Positions 34,139 through 44,499 of a DNA stretch of 64,000 bases are shown one piece after another. The DNA is from Kumtagia sp964244725. Lineage in GTDB: Bacteria; Pseudomonadota; Alphaproteobacteria; Rhizobiales; Rhizobiaceae. The stretch lies in NCBI GenBank assembly GCA_964244725.1, contig CAXTJQ010000007.1, positions 134,425 to 198,424 on the forward strand, read 5' to 3'. Each line of letters starts with the position of its first letter. The first letter of the stretch is position 1. The position numbers and the translations under genes are program-made. Below the pieces are notes generated by a model. That model was not told where the DNA came from. It was given only the letters and a program-made list of their open reading frames with translations, and made no database searches.

Positions 34139-35041
34139 TCACGGGTGCGCCACCGCGTCTCGCCGCCAGCCGTGCTCCGGCCTGAAACCGAGCATGTCGC
34201 GCGCCTTGCGGTTGGAGAGGAGCGTCTCGAATTCGCCGAGTTCGCCCCGCACTTCGACATTCGGGTAGAAGCGCTGCAGCAGGTCCCGCGTCGGCAGGCC
34301 GGACGAGGTGTCGTCATTGACCGCGTTGAAGACCTGATAGCCGAGACCGTCCTTCTCGACGGCGAGATGGGTGATCTGGCCGAGATCGCGGGCGTCGACA
34401 TAGCTCCAGGCGATCCGCTTGCGGAACGCTGGATCGGCCAGCCATTTTGGAACGGCCGCTTCATATTCGTCCGGCTCGATCACGTTGCCGATGCGCAGCG
34501 CGTAGATGTCGGCCCCGTCGCGCTGGGCGAAGGCGCGGGCGGTGTGCTCGTTCACCACCTTGGATAGCGCGTAGCTGTCCATCGGGTCGACATCGTAGGC
34601 CTCGTCGAGCGGGAAATAGTGAGGGTCGCGCGGCTCGTTGGCAAACACTACTCCATACGTGGTCTCGCTCGACGCGATCACGATCTTGCGGATGCCGAGC
34701 TTCACCGCGGCCTCGATGACATTGTATGTGCCCAGCGCATTGATCCGAAAGACCTCGTTGTCCGGCGCCATCATGATGCGCGGGATGGCCGCGAAATGCA
34801 CCACGGCGTCGAACGGCTGGGGACGCAGCGACGGGTCGAACTCGTGCAGCCCGCTGTAGCTGGTCATGGCGTTGAAGACCTGGCCGCTGTCGGTGATGTC
34901 GGCGATCAGCGTGCGCACCCGCGGATTGTGAAGCGCCTTGGTATCCACGTTGAGGATCGTGTGGCCCTGGTCGAGCAGATATTGCACGACGTGCCTGCCG
35001 GCCTTGCCGCTGCCGCCGGTGAAAAGAATCCGCTTGCCCAT
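34139..35041 (-). CDS. NAD-dependent epimerase/dehydratase family protein
   Basis: An extended short-chain dehydrogenase of 300 residues. The Rossmann motif is FTGGSGKAGRHV near the start. ASSETTYG holds the catalytic Ser/Thr region, and SYALSKVVNE holds the Tyr-x3-Lys pair. GGGGAA precedes the ATG at 35041; an upstream in-frame ATG at 35098 is less likely. Close families include nucleotide-sugar epimerases and uronate dehydrogenases. With the GntR gene immediately downstream a role in sugar-acid metabolism is plausible, but the substrate is not identifiable. Confidence 0.82.
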   Translation of the reverse strand: MGKRILFTGGSGKAGRHVVQYLLDQGHTILNVDTKALHNPRVRTLIADITDSGQVFNAMTSYSGLHEFDPSLRPQPFDAVVHFAAIPRIMMAPDNEVFRINALGTYNVIEAAVKLGIRKIVIASSETTYGVVFANEPRDPHYFPLDEAYDVDPMDSYALSKVVNEHTARAFAQRDGADIYALRIGNVIEPDEYEAAVPKWLADPAFRKRIAWSYVDARDLGQITHLAVEKDGLGYQVFNAVNDDTSSGLPTRDLLQRFYPNVEVRGELGEFETLLSNRKARDMLGFRPEHGWRRDAVAHP

Positions 35042-35178
35042 CCGAAATTCCCCATTTTTGAACGCGCCGCCGCTCCGGCAGTCGAGGCTCCATATCACAG
35101 CCTATGACTATTCGCTTAAGCGGGATGTGTCGACTGCATCCCAAGGTCCGTCGCCGATCGCGCCGGAGCGGCCCGCGT

Positions 35179-35757
35179 CTATGGCAGGGTGGCGGCAGGC
35201 ATTGGCGAAGGCGGTCGCGACACCCACGCCGACAGGGTGGCGACCAGCATCGCAAGCTGGGTTTCGTCGATCAGTTGCGCCGCCTGGTCGGGCGAAAGCC
35301 AGGCGCGCCGGCGGCGCGCCGATTCCTTCCATTCGGGCAGCTCGCGGGCGACTTCAAGCAGATAGACCTTGACCTGGACCCGGACGAACTGCCTCGAAAG
35401 GCGTTTCCAGTAGGAATACTCGCCGAGTGGATCGCGAAGGATGGAGCCAGCGACGCCCGCCTCCTCGCCAGCTTCGATCATGGCGGCCCGCTTGCCGCTC
35501 CTGCCCTTCATCGGCCAGCCTTTGGGAACGATGAAGCGCCGCGTCGCGCCAGAGGTGACCAGAAGCACTTCGACGCCGCCGTCGGCTGCATGGCGAAAGG
35601 GGACTGCGGCCACCTGGCGAATGACCTCGCCCCTGCGCGCGCGCCTGACAATCTTCTTTTCCTTGAGCACGCTGCGTCCCAGGCACGTTCCGAATCGACT
35701 CCATCGCCTCGGCGTGGCCGACCCAAGGGCGATCTCATAGCAGAACGCGGTATGCAA
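35179..35757 (-). CDS. Nudix hydrolase
   Basis: A Nudix-fold hydrolase acting on a nucleoside diphosphate linked to another moiety. The Nudix box GWPMKGRSGKRAAMIEAGEEAGV keeps the G, the metal-binding E-x2-EE and the final G. It has Arg in place of the usual first Glu and Ile in place of Arg. FIVPKGWPMKG resembles the diphosphoinositol-polyphosphate phosphohydrolase-like subgroup. The start is uncertain: the first ATG gives 192 residues with an unusual N-terminus, while a GTG at 35670 would give 163, nearer the usual size. It stands alone. Confidence 0.75.
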   Translation of the reverse strand: MHTAFCYEIALGSATPRRWSRFGTCLGRSVLKEKKIVRRARRGEVIRQVAAVPFRHAADGGVEVLLVTSGATRRFIVPKGWPMKGRSGKRAAMIEAGEEAGVAGSILRDPLGEYSYWKRLSRQFVRVQVKVYLLEVARELPEWKESARRRRAWLSPDQAAQLIDETQLAMLVATLSAWVSRPPSPMPAATLP

Positions 35758-36000
35758 TGTCTTTGGTTAGTCGGCAAACTCCTACGAAGGGCGGCCATCG
35801 GTGCGATCGGCATGGCTTGTCCCGCGCGGTGCGAGGGGTCATGGCATCCGGACGGCTGTGCGCGCCACCGAACAGCGGGAACAGGAGCGGCATCGAACGA
35901 ACGCCGATTTTCATCGCCCGCGTTGCCCCGTCGCGACGCTGTGCTATGAGCAATCGGGCAAATCAAGTCCGGAATCCGGACGCGGGCGGGGAGGAAATCG

Positions 36001-36987
36001 ATGTTTCGCTGGGGTGTTCTATCGACGGCCAAGATCGGCCGAGAACAGGTGTTGCCGGCCATCGTCGAGGCCGACAACGGGGTGCTGGCGGCCGTCGCCA
36101 GCCGCGACGAAACCAAAGCCCGTGCGTTGGCGGATCGTTTGGGGGCGACGCACGCCTTCGGATCCTACGAGGCGCTGCTCGCCTCCGAAACGGTCGACGG
36201 CGTCTATATTCCGCTGCCGACCTCGCAGCATGTCGAGTGGGCAGTCAAGGCCGCGGACGCCGGCAAGCATGTGCTGGTCGAAAAGCCGCTGGCGCTGAAG
36301 GCCCACGACATCGCCGAGGTGATCGCCGCGCGCGACCGCAATCACGTGCTGATCTGCGAGGCCTTCATGGTCGTCTACCACCCGCAATGGATCAAGGTGC
36401 GCGACCTCGTGGCCAGCGGCGCGATCGGCCGGCTGCGGCATGTGCAGGGCGCCTTCTCCTATTTCAACGTCGATCCCAGCAACATGCGCAACCAGATCTC
36501 GCTCGGCGGCGGCGCGCTGCCCGACATCGGCGTCTATCCCACCGTCTCGACGCGCTTCGTCACCGGCAAGGAGCCCGTGCGTGTCAGCGCCACGGTCGAG
36601 CGCGACGAGACGTTCGGCACCGACATCTATTCCTCGACGCGGGCCGATTTCGGCGATTTCGAACTGTCGTTCTACCTCTCGACGCAGATGGCCGCGCGAC
36701 AGCTCATGGTGTTTCACGGCGAGACCGGCTTCATCGAGGTGCATGCCGGCTTCAACGCCGGCCTCTACGACCATCACCGCATCGAACTCCACAATCAGGA
36801 CCACACCGAGGCGACCGTGTTCCGCTTTCCCGGCGTAAACCAGTACCGCCTCCAGGCGGAAGCCTTCGCGCGGGCGGCGCAAGGCGGCGGAGACCGCGTC
36901 TTCACGCTGGAGGATTCCGTCAAGAACCAGAAGGTCATCGACGCGATCTTCAGGGCTGGCGACACTGATGGGTGGGAAGCGGTCTGA
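36001..36987 (+). CDS. Gfo/Idh/MocA family oxidoreductase
   Basis: An NAD(P)-dependent sugar or polyol dehydrogenase of 328 residues. The N-terminal Rossmann domain (RWGVLSTAKIGREQVLPAI) is followed by the family signature EKPLALKAHDI (about 96-106) and the C-terminal alpha/beta domain with ALPDIGVYPTVSTRF. GGGGAGG lies well placed before the ATG. Related enzymes act on glucose-fructose, inositol, xylose or 1,5-anhydro sugars. No adjacent gene fixes the substrate. It directly precedes the dnaK regulatory region. Confidence 0.87.
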   Translation: MFRWGVLSTAKIGREQVLPAIVEADNGVLAAVASRDETKARALADRLGATHAFGSYEALLASETVDGVYIPLPTSQHVEWAVKAADAGKHVLVEKPLALKAHDIAEVIAARDRNHVLICEAFMVVYHPQWIKVRDLVASGAIGRLRHVQGAFSYFNVDPSNMRNQISLGGGALPDIGVYPTVSTRFVTGKEPVRVSATVERDETFGTDIYSSTRADFGDFELSFYLSTQMAARQLMVFHGETGFIEVHAGFNAGLYDHHRIELHNQDHTEATVFRFPGVNQYRLQAEAFARAAQGGGDRVFTLEDSVKNQKVIDAIFRAGDTDGWEAV

Positions 36988-37067
36988 CGCGGAGACGGGG
37001 TTGGCGAACAACGGGCGCGGGACGGTCGCTTTTCATCTATTGTCCCGGTGAAGTGGGTAGTGTGCTG

Positions 37068-37099
37068 CTTGCGCGCCCAAAAGCCCTTTCTTATATACG
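37068..37099 (+). promoter_or_regulatory. RpoH (heat-shock sigma) promoter of dnaK
   Basis: CTTGCG (37068-37073), 16 bases, then CTTATATACG (37090-37099). The -10 element fits the alphaproteobacterial RpoH consensus CYTATNTNNG at every position, and the -35 has the CTTG core. It lies about 120 bases before dnaK. The leader has a nested hairpin (37163-37198). Confidence 0.8.
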
Positions 37100-37162
37100 C
37101 GCCACAACCGCCGGGCCTGCTGCGATCGCAATCCGACCCGGCAAATTTCTTGAACAAACAGG

Positions 37163-37198
37163 GGCTGCCGACGGAATGCCGTTTGGGTCCTGGCAGCC
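37163..37198 (+). other. Nested hairpin in the dnaK leader
   Basis: GGCTGCC (37163-37169) pairs with GGCAGCC (37192-37198), enclosing a second small hairpin ACGG-AATG-CCGT (37171-37182). It ends 21 bases before the dnaK start, in the transcribed leader behind the RpoH promoter. It could tune translation or mRNA stability. It does not show an obvious ROSE-type thermometer. Confidence 0.4.
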
Positions 37199-37219
37199 TG
37201 CTCAGTGGAGAGATCAGAC

Positions 37220-39130
<1,911 letters not shown>

Positions 39131-39149
39131 ACTTTGGAAATGCGACGGC

Positions 39150-39181
39150 CAGAAGCTCGACCTGTGATGGTCGGGCTTCTG
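39150..39181. terminator. Hairpin after dnaK
   Basis: CAGAAGCTCGACC (39150-39162) pairs with GGTCGGGCTTCTG (39169-39181), a 13-bp stem with one G-T wobble and a 6-base loop. It begins 20 bases after the dnaK stop and has no T-run. It may stabilise the dnaK transcript end or partly separate it from dnaJ. Confidence 0.5.
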
Positions 39182-39195
39182 ACGTAGAGGGCGGT

Positions 39196-39484
39196 GTGTT
39201 CGTGATTTGGGCTCCTGACAATGCGGTCCAGACGGCATTGCAACCGGGAGAAGTCGTTCGTTGGATAGGCATGCCGACTTTCACGCCTGAGCGGCATAAA
39301 CGCCGTTGAGTGGAACGAGCGGGGCAACGGCTATGGGTCGGTAACTTTCCGACGTGAGACGGCTCAAGACGCCGAAGGTACAAGCGTGACTAAACTAGCA
39401 TTTGTTGGGGTCCGCAATGTTCGTGATGCTGTTCAGCAGATTGAGAAATTGAGGCTGACTCAATCTAACCGAGTGACGCAATGA
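39196..39484 (+). pseudogene. Probable remnant of a small PH-domain-like membrane protein gene
   Basis: Two partial reading frames with protein-like composition lie between dnaK and dnaJ. The first (from GTG 39196 to the TGA at 39307) includes LQPGEVVRWIGMPTFTPERHKR, like the PGE-x-W-x-G-x-P start of small bacterial PH-like membrane proteins. The second, shifted by +1 (open after 39268, ending TGA 39482-39484), includes ERGNGYGSVTFRRE and FVGVRNVRDAVQQIEKL, like the GTV-F and F-x-GI-x-DA-x-x-V end of the same family. The middle with membrane segments is missing. The second frame ends in an ATGA overlap with dnaJ. Recognition is by pattern only. Confidence 0.4.
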
Positions 39485-40614
39485 AAGCTGATTTCTACGA
39501 AATGCTCGGCGTCGCCAAGACGGCGGACGAGAAGGAACTGAAGGTGGCTTATCGCAAGCTCGCCATGCAGCACCACCCCGACCGCAATCCGGGCGACGCC
39601 GCCAGCGAACGCAAGTTCAAGGAAATCGGAGAGGCCTACGACATCCTCAAGGATCCGCAGAAGCGCGCGGCCTACGACCGTTTCGGCCATGCGGCGTTCG
39701 AACATGGCCAGGGTGCGCAGCAGGCGGGCGGATTTGCCGCCGGCGGGTTCACGGACATCTTCGAGGACATCTTCGGCGAGATGATGGGCGGCGGGCGGCA
39801 GCGCCGATCGTCGGGCGGGCGCGAACGTGGCGCCGATCTGCGCTACAACATGGAAATCCTGCTCGAGGAGGCGTTCGCAGGCAAGACCGCGCAAATCCGC
39901 GTGCCGACGTCCATCGTCTGCACCGAGTGCTCGGGCTCCGGCGCCAGACCCGGAACGCAGCCGGTGACCTGTTCGATGTGTTCCGGGTCTGGCCGCGTGC
40001 GCGCCGCTCAGGGCTTCTTCTCGATCGAGCGCACCTGCCCGCAATGCCAGGGCAGGGGCCAGACAATCAAGGACCCCTGCCCGAAATGCGCGGGCCAGGG
40101 CCGCGTGACCGAGGAGCGCTCGCTTTCGGTGAACATCCCGGCCGGCATTGAGGACGGCACCCGCATCCGGCTCGCCAACGAGGGCGAGGCCGGGTCGCGC
40201 GGCGGGCCGCAAGGCGACCTCTATATCTTCCTGTCGGTCAAGCCGCATGAGTTCTTCCAGCGCGACGGCGCCGACCTCTATTGCAAGGTGCCGATCTCGA
40301 TGATCATTGCGGCGCTCGGCGGATCCTTCGAGGTGGCGACGCTCGACGGCTCGCAGACGCGCGTCAAGGTTCCGGAGGGAACGCAGAACGGCAGGCAGTT
40401 CCGACTCAAGGGCAAGGGCATGCCGGTGCTGCGGCAGCCGACGCTCGGCGATCTCTATATCCAGACAGCGGTCGAGACCCCGCAGAATTTGAGCCGCAAG
40501 CAACGCGAGTTGCTGGAGGAGTTCGAAAAGCTCTCCTCGAAGGAAAATTCGCCGCAATCGAGCGGCTTCTTTTCGCGGATGAAGGATTTCTTCGAATCCT
40601 TCGGGGAAACATGA
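39481..40614 (+). CDS. dnaJ: Chaperone DnaJ (Hsp40)
   Basis: Cochaperone stimulating DnaK ATPase. The 377-residue product has a J domain with HPD (32-34), a Gly/Phe linker (AGGFAAGGFTDIFEDIFGE) and four CxxCxGxG zinc-centre repeats (CTECSGSG, CSMCSGSG, CPQCQGRG, CPKCAGQG). The C-terminal substrate domains follow (DGTRIRLANEGEAG; KVPEGTQNGRQFRLKGKG). All zinc ligands are intact. The ATG overlaps the stop of the upstream remnant frame. pmtA follows, as in many Rhizobiales. Confidence 0.97.
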   Translation: MKADFYEMLGVAKTADEKELKVAYRKLAMQHHPDRNPGDAASERKFKEIGEAYDILKDPQKRAAYDRFGHAAFEHGQGAQQAGGFAAGGFTDIFEDIFGEMMGGGRQRRSSGGRERGADLRYNMEILLEEAFAGKTAQIRVPTSIVCTECSGSGARPGTQPVTCSMCSGSGRVRAAQGFFSIERTCPQCQGRGQTIKDPCPKCAGQGRVTEERSLSVNIPAGIEDGTRIRLANEGEAGSRGGPQGDLYIFLSVKPHEFFQRDGADLYCKVPISMIIAALGGSFEVATLDGSQTRVKVPEGTQNGRQFRLKGKGMPVLRQPTLGDLYIQTAVETPQNLSRKQRELLEEFEKLSSKENSPQSSGFFSRMKDFFESFGET

Positions 40615-40700
40615 CATCCCCCGGACTTTGCCGGTTCGGCGCCCTTGTCTCGCCCGGGCATGATGGTAGTTGTCCTCGCGGAACGGTCAGGAGCGAAATC

Positions 40701-41309
40701 ATGCGGCGCGGCGCAGGGATACGCAAGGCGATAGCCGATCGTTTCGATGACGAGTTGAAATTCTTCCGCGGCTGGATGCACAAGCCGAAATCCGTCGGAT
40801 CGATCGTCCCGACCAGTTCCGTCACCGCAAGACGCATGGCCTCGATCGTCGATCTTACCTCCGGCCTGCCGGTGCTGGAAATCGGTCCGGGCACCGGGGT
40901 GATCACGCGCGCCCTCCTCTCGCGCGGCGTCCCGGCCGGCAAACTCCATGTCGTCGAATATTCTCACGAGTTCGTCAGGCATCTGAGACGCCAGTTTCCG
41001 GCCGTGAACGTGGTCGAGGGCGACGCGTTCGATCTCGACGCGACGCTCGAACCGGATGCCCCGGCGCTGTTCGATTGCGTCGTCTCAGGGATCCCCCTCC
41101 TGAATTTCCCGGTCGCCAAGCGCGTCGCCTATATCGAGCAGCTGCTCGAGCGAATTCCGGGAGGGCGTCCGGTCATCCAACTGACCTACGGTCCGCGCTC
41201 GCCGATTCCGCCGGGCCTCGGGACCTATGAGGTGCGCCACTTCGATTTCGTCATCCGCAACATTCCGCCGACGCAGCTTTGGGTCTATCGTCGCGGCAAG
41301 ATCAATTAG
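40701..41309 (+). CDS. pmtA: Phosphatidylethanolamine N-methyltransferase
   Basis: Soluble SAM-dependent enzyme converting phosphatidylethanolamine stepwise to phosphatidylcholine. The 202-residue product has the SAM-binding motif VLEIGPGTGVITRAL (58-72), the KPKSVGSIVPTSS segment characteristic of rhizobial PmtA, and the C-terminal NIPPTQLWVYRR. CAGGAG lies before the ATG at 40701; longer in-frame readings run back into dnaJ. The location between dnaJ and the FMN reductase/pyrF pair is typical for the order. Confidence 0.92.
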   Translation: MRRGAGIRKAIADRFDDELKFFRGWMHKPKSVGSIVPTSSVTARRMASIVDLTSGLPVLEIGPGTGVITRALLSRGVPAGKLHVVEYSHEFVRHLRRQFPAVNVVEGDAFDLDATLEPDAPALFDCVVSGIPLLNFPVAKRVAYIEQLLERIPGGRPVIQLTYGPRSPIPPGLGTYEVRHFDFVIRNIPPTQLWVYRRGKIN

Positions 41310-41354
41310 GTCACCCGCGCGGGCCGCCGGAAAGCGCTGGAGAGGAACAGACCC

Positions 41355-41948
41355 CTGCTGACCGCCCGCATCCTGGTGTTCGCCGGCTCCATCAGGGTCG
41401 GCGCATTCAGCGGCAAGACCGCCGACGCCGCCATGAAGGCGCTTGCGCTGCAGGGGGCGGAGGTGACGCGACTATCCCTTGGCGACTATCCGCTTCCGCT
41501 CATGGACCAGGGCCTCGAAGCGGAGAACGGCGTTCCGGACAATGCGGTGAAACTGGCGCGCCAGATCATGGCGCATGACGGGCTGCTCATCGCCAGTCCG
41601 GAATACAACGCCTCCATCCCGCCGCTCCTGAAGAACGCGATCGATTGGGTCAGCCGCGTCCGCAGGGTCGCGGGGCGCGCGGTCAAGCCGTTCGGCGGCA
41701 AGGCGATCGGTCTCTGTTCCTCGTCCGATGGCGCGTTTGCCGGCGCGCGCGGGCTTTATCATCTGCGCGCGGTGCTGATGAATTGCGGCGCGGAAATCGT
41801 CACGCCGCAATGTTCGGTCGCGCATGCCGCCGGCGCTTTCGACGAAAACGGCGAGTTTGGGGACGAACGCCTGCGCCACCAGATGGAATCGGTCGCGATC
41901 GCGCTGGTGGAGCGGGCCAAGACCCTTTCATTGCGGAGCGACGCATGA
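41355..41948 (+). CDS. NADPH-dependent FMN reductase family protein
   Basis: Flavodoxin-like FMN reductase. The N-terminal strand and phosphate loop ARILVFAGSIRVGAFSGK and the central SPEYNASIPPLLKNAIDWVSR are diagnostic. Between the pmtA stop and GTG 41376 there is no ATG, GTG or TTG in frame. Starting at that GTG would cut off the first residues of strand one. A CTG at 41355 or 41358 preceded by GGAGAGG at the right distance is therefore the likely start, giving about 197 residues. The stop overlaps the pyrF start (ATGA). Confidence 0.8.
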   Translation: MLTARILVFAGSIRVGAFSGKTADAAMKALALQGAEVTRLSLGDYPLPLMDQGLEAENGVPDNAVKLARQIMAHDGLLIASPEYNASIPPLLKNAIDWVSRVRRVAGRAVKPFGGKAIGLCSSSDGAFAGARGLYHLRAVLMNCGAEIVTPQCSVAHAAGAFDENGEFGDERLRHQMESVAIALVERAKTLSLRSDA

Positions 41949-42661
41949 TGGCGCAAGGCGCGTCGCAAAGGCTGATCGTCGGCCTCGACGTTCCTACCGT
42001 CGCCATGGCGTCCACCGTCGTTCGGGAACTCGACGGTATCGCCGACTTCTACAAAATCGGCTACCAGCTCGCTTTCGCCGGTGGGCTTGGCCTGGCTCGC
42101 GAACTCGTCGAAGATGGCAAGCGGGTTTTTCTCGACATGAAGCTGCTCGACATCGACAACACCGTCGCCAGGGGCGTCGAGTCGATCGCGGCGATGGGCG
42201 TGACGATGCTGACGCTGCATGCCTATCCGAAGGTCATGGCGGCCGCCGTGGAAGCCGCGCGCGGTTCGCCGCTCTGCCTGCTCGGCGTCACGGTGCTGAC
42301 CTCGATGGATGAACGCGATCTGCTCGAGGCCGGATACCACCAGGACCCGCAGGCTCTGGTCCTGCACCGCGCCAACCAGGCGCGAGCGGCCGGCATGGGC
42401 GGCATCGTGTGCGCGCCCGGCGAAGCCGCCTCGGTGCGGCGCATCGTCGGCGAGGACATGGCGGTGGTAACCCCAGGCATCCGTCCCGCCGGCGCTGAAC
42501 ATGGCGACCAGAAGCGCGTCATGAGTCCGGCGGCGGCTCTGACGGCCGGCGCCAGCCATCTCGTCGTGGCGCGTCCGATCGTGGCCGCCGCCGACCGGCG
42601 GGCGGCCGCGCTCGCCATTCTCGACGAAATGGCCACGGCCCGAAGGGTGGACGAGAGATGA
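41945..42661 (+). CDS. pyrF: Orotidine 5'-phosphate decarboxylase
   Basis: Last step of UMP synthesis, decarboxylating OMP. The 238-residue TIM barrel has LIVGLDVPT, the catalytic FLDMKLLDIDNTV (Asp-Lys-x4-Asp), the phosphate-loop VTPGIRPAG and the C-terminal HLVVARPIV. The start ATG at 41945 overlaps the upstream stop (a second ATG follows directly) and the stop overlaps the DUF1330 start, so the three genes are translationally coupled. Confidence 0.95.
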   Translation: MMAQGASQRLIVGLDVPTVAMASTVVRELDGIADFYKIGYQLAFAGGLGLARELVEDGKRVFLDMKLLDIDNTVARGVESIAAMGVTMLTLHAYPKVMAAAVEAARGSPLCLLGVTVLTSMDERDLLEAGYHQDPQALVLHRANQARAAGMGGIVCAPGEAASVRRIVGEDMAVVTPGIRPAGAEHGDQKRVMSPAAALTAGASHLVVARPIVAAADRRAAALAILDEMATARRVDER

Positions 42662-42945
42662 CGAAGGGCTATTGGATCGCGCGCATCGATGTCGCCGATC
42701 CCGAGCGCTACAGGGATTACGTCGCGGCGGCGCGGCCCGCCTTCGAGCGCTTCGGGGCGCGCGTCCTGGCGCGTGGCGGAGCGCAGGAATGCGCCGAGGG
42801 CGATTGCCGGGGGCGCAACGTGGTGATCGAGTTCGAGACTCTTGAACTGGCCAGCCAATGCTATCATTCACCTGAATATCAGGCGGCCAAGACGATACGG
42901 CAGGCCTGCGCGTCCGGCGAGATCGTGCTGGTCGAGGGGCTCTGA
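42658..42945 (+). CDS. DUF1330 family protein
   Basis: A 95-residue ferredoxin-like alpha/beta-barrel (dimeric barrel) protein. KGYWIARIDVADPERYRDYV, FGARVLARGG and VIEFETLELASQCYHSPEYQAAKTIR are the full family pattern. Function is not established for the family. It overlaps the pyrF stop by ATGA, an arrangement conserved in Rhizobiales. Last gene of the coupled set. Confidence 0.88.
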   Translation: MTKGYWIARIDVADPERYRDYVAAARPAFERFGARVLARGGAQECAEGDCRGRNVVIEFETLELASQCYHSPEYQAAKTIRQACASGEIVLVEGL

Positions 42946-43070
42946 CAGCATCAGGTCAGCCGTAGGAATCCTGTGCCGACAGCTTGATCTATTGCGCCGC
43001 AACAAAACTTCGTTAACGTCATTGAGCTGTCATAAGCCTGCGTTCGCAAGCGACGCGGCCCGGAGTGCTC

Positions 43071-44348
43071 ATGTTCTATCAGCTGTATGAAATGAACCAC
43101 GCGGCAATGCAGCCGTTCCGCGCCTACGCCGATGCGCTGAGGCATTTCTATTCGAGCCCGCTCAACCCTTTGGCCGATACCGAATTCGGCCGCTCGATGA
43201 CGGCTTCGGCGGAACTGTTCGAGCGTACGACCCGGCGGTACGGCAAGCCGGCTTTCGGCATCGCCAGGACTACGGTCGACTGGAAGCCCGCCGCCGTCTC
43301 GGAAGACATCGTCTGGTCGCGTCCGTTCTGCGATTTGATCCACTTTTCCCGCGACCTGCCGCAGCGGCGCAAGGCCGACCCCAAGCTTCTGATCGTCGCG
43401 CCGATGTCCGGCCATTACGCCACGCTGCTGCGCGGGACGGTGGAGGCGATGCTGCCGCACGCCGATGTCCACATCACGGACTGGGTCGACGCCCGCATGG
43501 TCCCGCTGGCGGCCGGCCGCTTCGACCTTGACGATTACATCGACTACGTCATCGAGATGCTGCACGAACTCGGCCCGGACACGCATGTCATGGCGGTGTG
43601 CCAGCCGGCCGTGCCGGTCTTGGCGGCCGCGGCGATCATGGAAGCGCGCGGCGATCGGTTCGCGCCGGCGAGCATGACGTTGATGGGCGGCCCCATCGAT
43701 ACGCGCCGCCATCCGACGCAGGTCAACCGCCTGGCGCAGGAAAAAGGGATGGACTGGTTCCGAGACAATGTGATCATGCAAGTGCCGTGGCCGGCGCCGG
43801 GTTTCATGCGCGAGGTCTATCCCGGCTTCCTGCAGCTCTCGGGCTTCATGAGCATGAACCTCGACCGCCACATCACGGCGCACAAGGACTTCTTCCAGCA
43901 CCTCGTCAAGCATGATGGCGACAGCGCCGACAAGCATCGGGAATTCTACGACGAATATCTCGCGGTGATGGACATGACGGCCGAGTTCTACCTGCAGACG
44001 GTCGACACGGTCTTCATCAGGCAGGCGCTGCCCAAGGGCGAGATGACGCATCGCGGCGCACCGGTGGAACCCGCCGCGATCCGCACCGTCGCCCTCCTGA
44101 CCATTGAAGGCGAGAACGACGACATCTCGGGCCTCGGCCAGACGCGCGCCGCGCACGACCTCTGCTCAAGTCTTCCGGACGAGATGAGGGCGCACTACAT
44201 GCAGCCCGCCGTCGGCCATTACGGCGTGTTCAACGGGTCGCGGTTCCGAGCGGAGATCGCGCCGCGCATCGTTGACTTCATGGCGAGCTACGGCCGCGCC
44301 AGGCGCGCCTCGGCCAAACCGCGTCTGATCCGCGCCGCCAAGGCCTGA
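43071..44348 (+). CDS. phaZ: Intracellular polyhydroxyalkanoate depolymerase
   Basis: Mobilises stored polyhydroxybutyrate granules. The 425-residue alpha/beta-hydrolase starts MFYQLYEMNHAAMQPFR, typical of PhaZ. The nucleophile is Cys177 in MAVCQPAVP, replacing the Ser of lipase boxes. The acid lies in EGENDDISGLGQ and the His in VGHYGVFNGSRFR. The ATG at 43071 with CCGGAG upstream is preferred over the GTG six bases earlier. No PHA synthase gene is in the window. Confidence 0.93.
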   Translation: MFYQLYEMNHAAMQPFRAYADALRHFYSSPLNPLADTEFGRSMTASAELFERTTRRYGKPAFGIARTTVDWKPAAVSEDIVWSRPFCDLIHFSRDLPQRRKADPKLLIVAPMSGHYATLLRGTVEAMLPHADVHITDWVDARMVPLAAGRFDLDDYIDYVIEMLHELGPDTHVMAVCQPAVPVLAAAAIMEARGDRFAPASMTLMGGPIDTRRHPTQVNRLAQEKGMDWFRDNVIMQVPWPAPGFMREVYPGFLQLSGFMSMNLDRHITAHKDFFQHLVKHDGDSADKHREFYDEYLAVMDMTAEFYLQTVDTVFIRQALPKGEMTHRGAPVEPAAIRTVALLTIEGENDDISGLGQTRAAHDLCSSLPDEMRAHYMQPAVGHYGVFNGSRFRAEIAPRIVDFMASYGRARRASAKPRLIRAAKA

Positions 44349-44463
44349 ACCGTGTGGCGCATGCGGGTCCCGGCGTTCTGTTGCATATTCGTCGCGTCCC
44401 CCCGGCAAAGTAACCATCCCGCCAAACGCGCGAGGGCGTGAATTGACTTGCCCCGCAATTCGC

Positions 44464-44479
44464 TTAACGTTTTCTTAAC
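44464..44479 (+). promoter_or_regulatory. CtrA-type binding box
   Basis: TTAA-CGTTTTC-TTAAC matches the full alphaproteobacterial CtrA recognition sequence TTAA-N7-TTAAC. It lies 21 bases upstream of the cysteine peptidase ATG, in an AT-rich gap, so CtrA (a cell-cycle regulator) probably binds at or near the start of this transcript. Confidence 0.6.
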
Positions 44480-44499
44480 GTCAAAAGGCGGGTGGGCAG

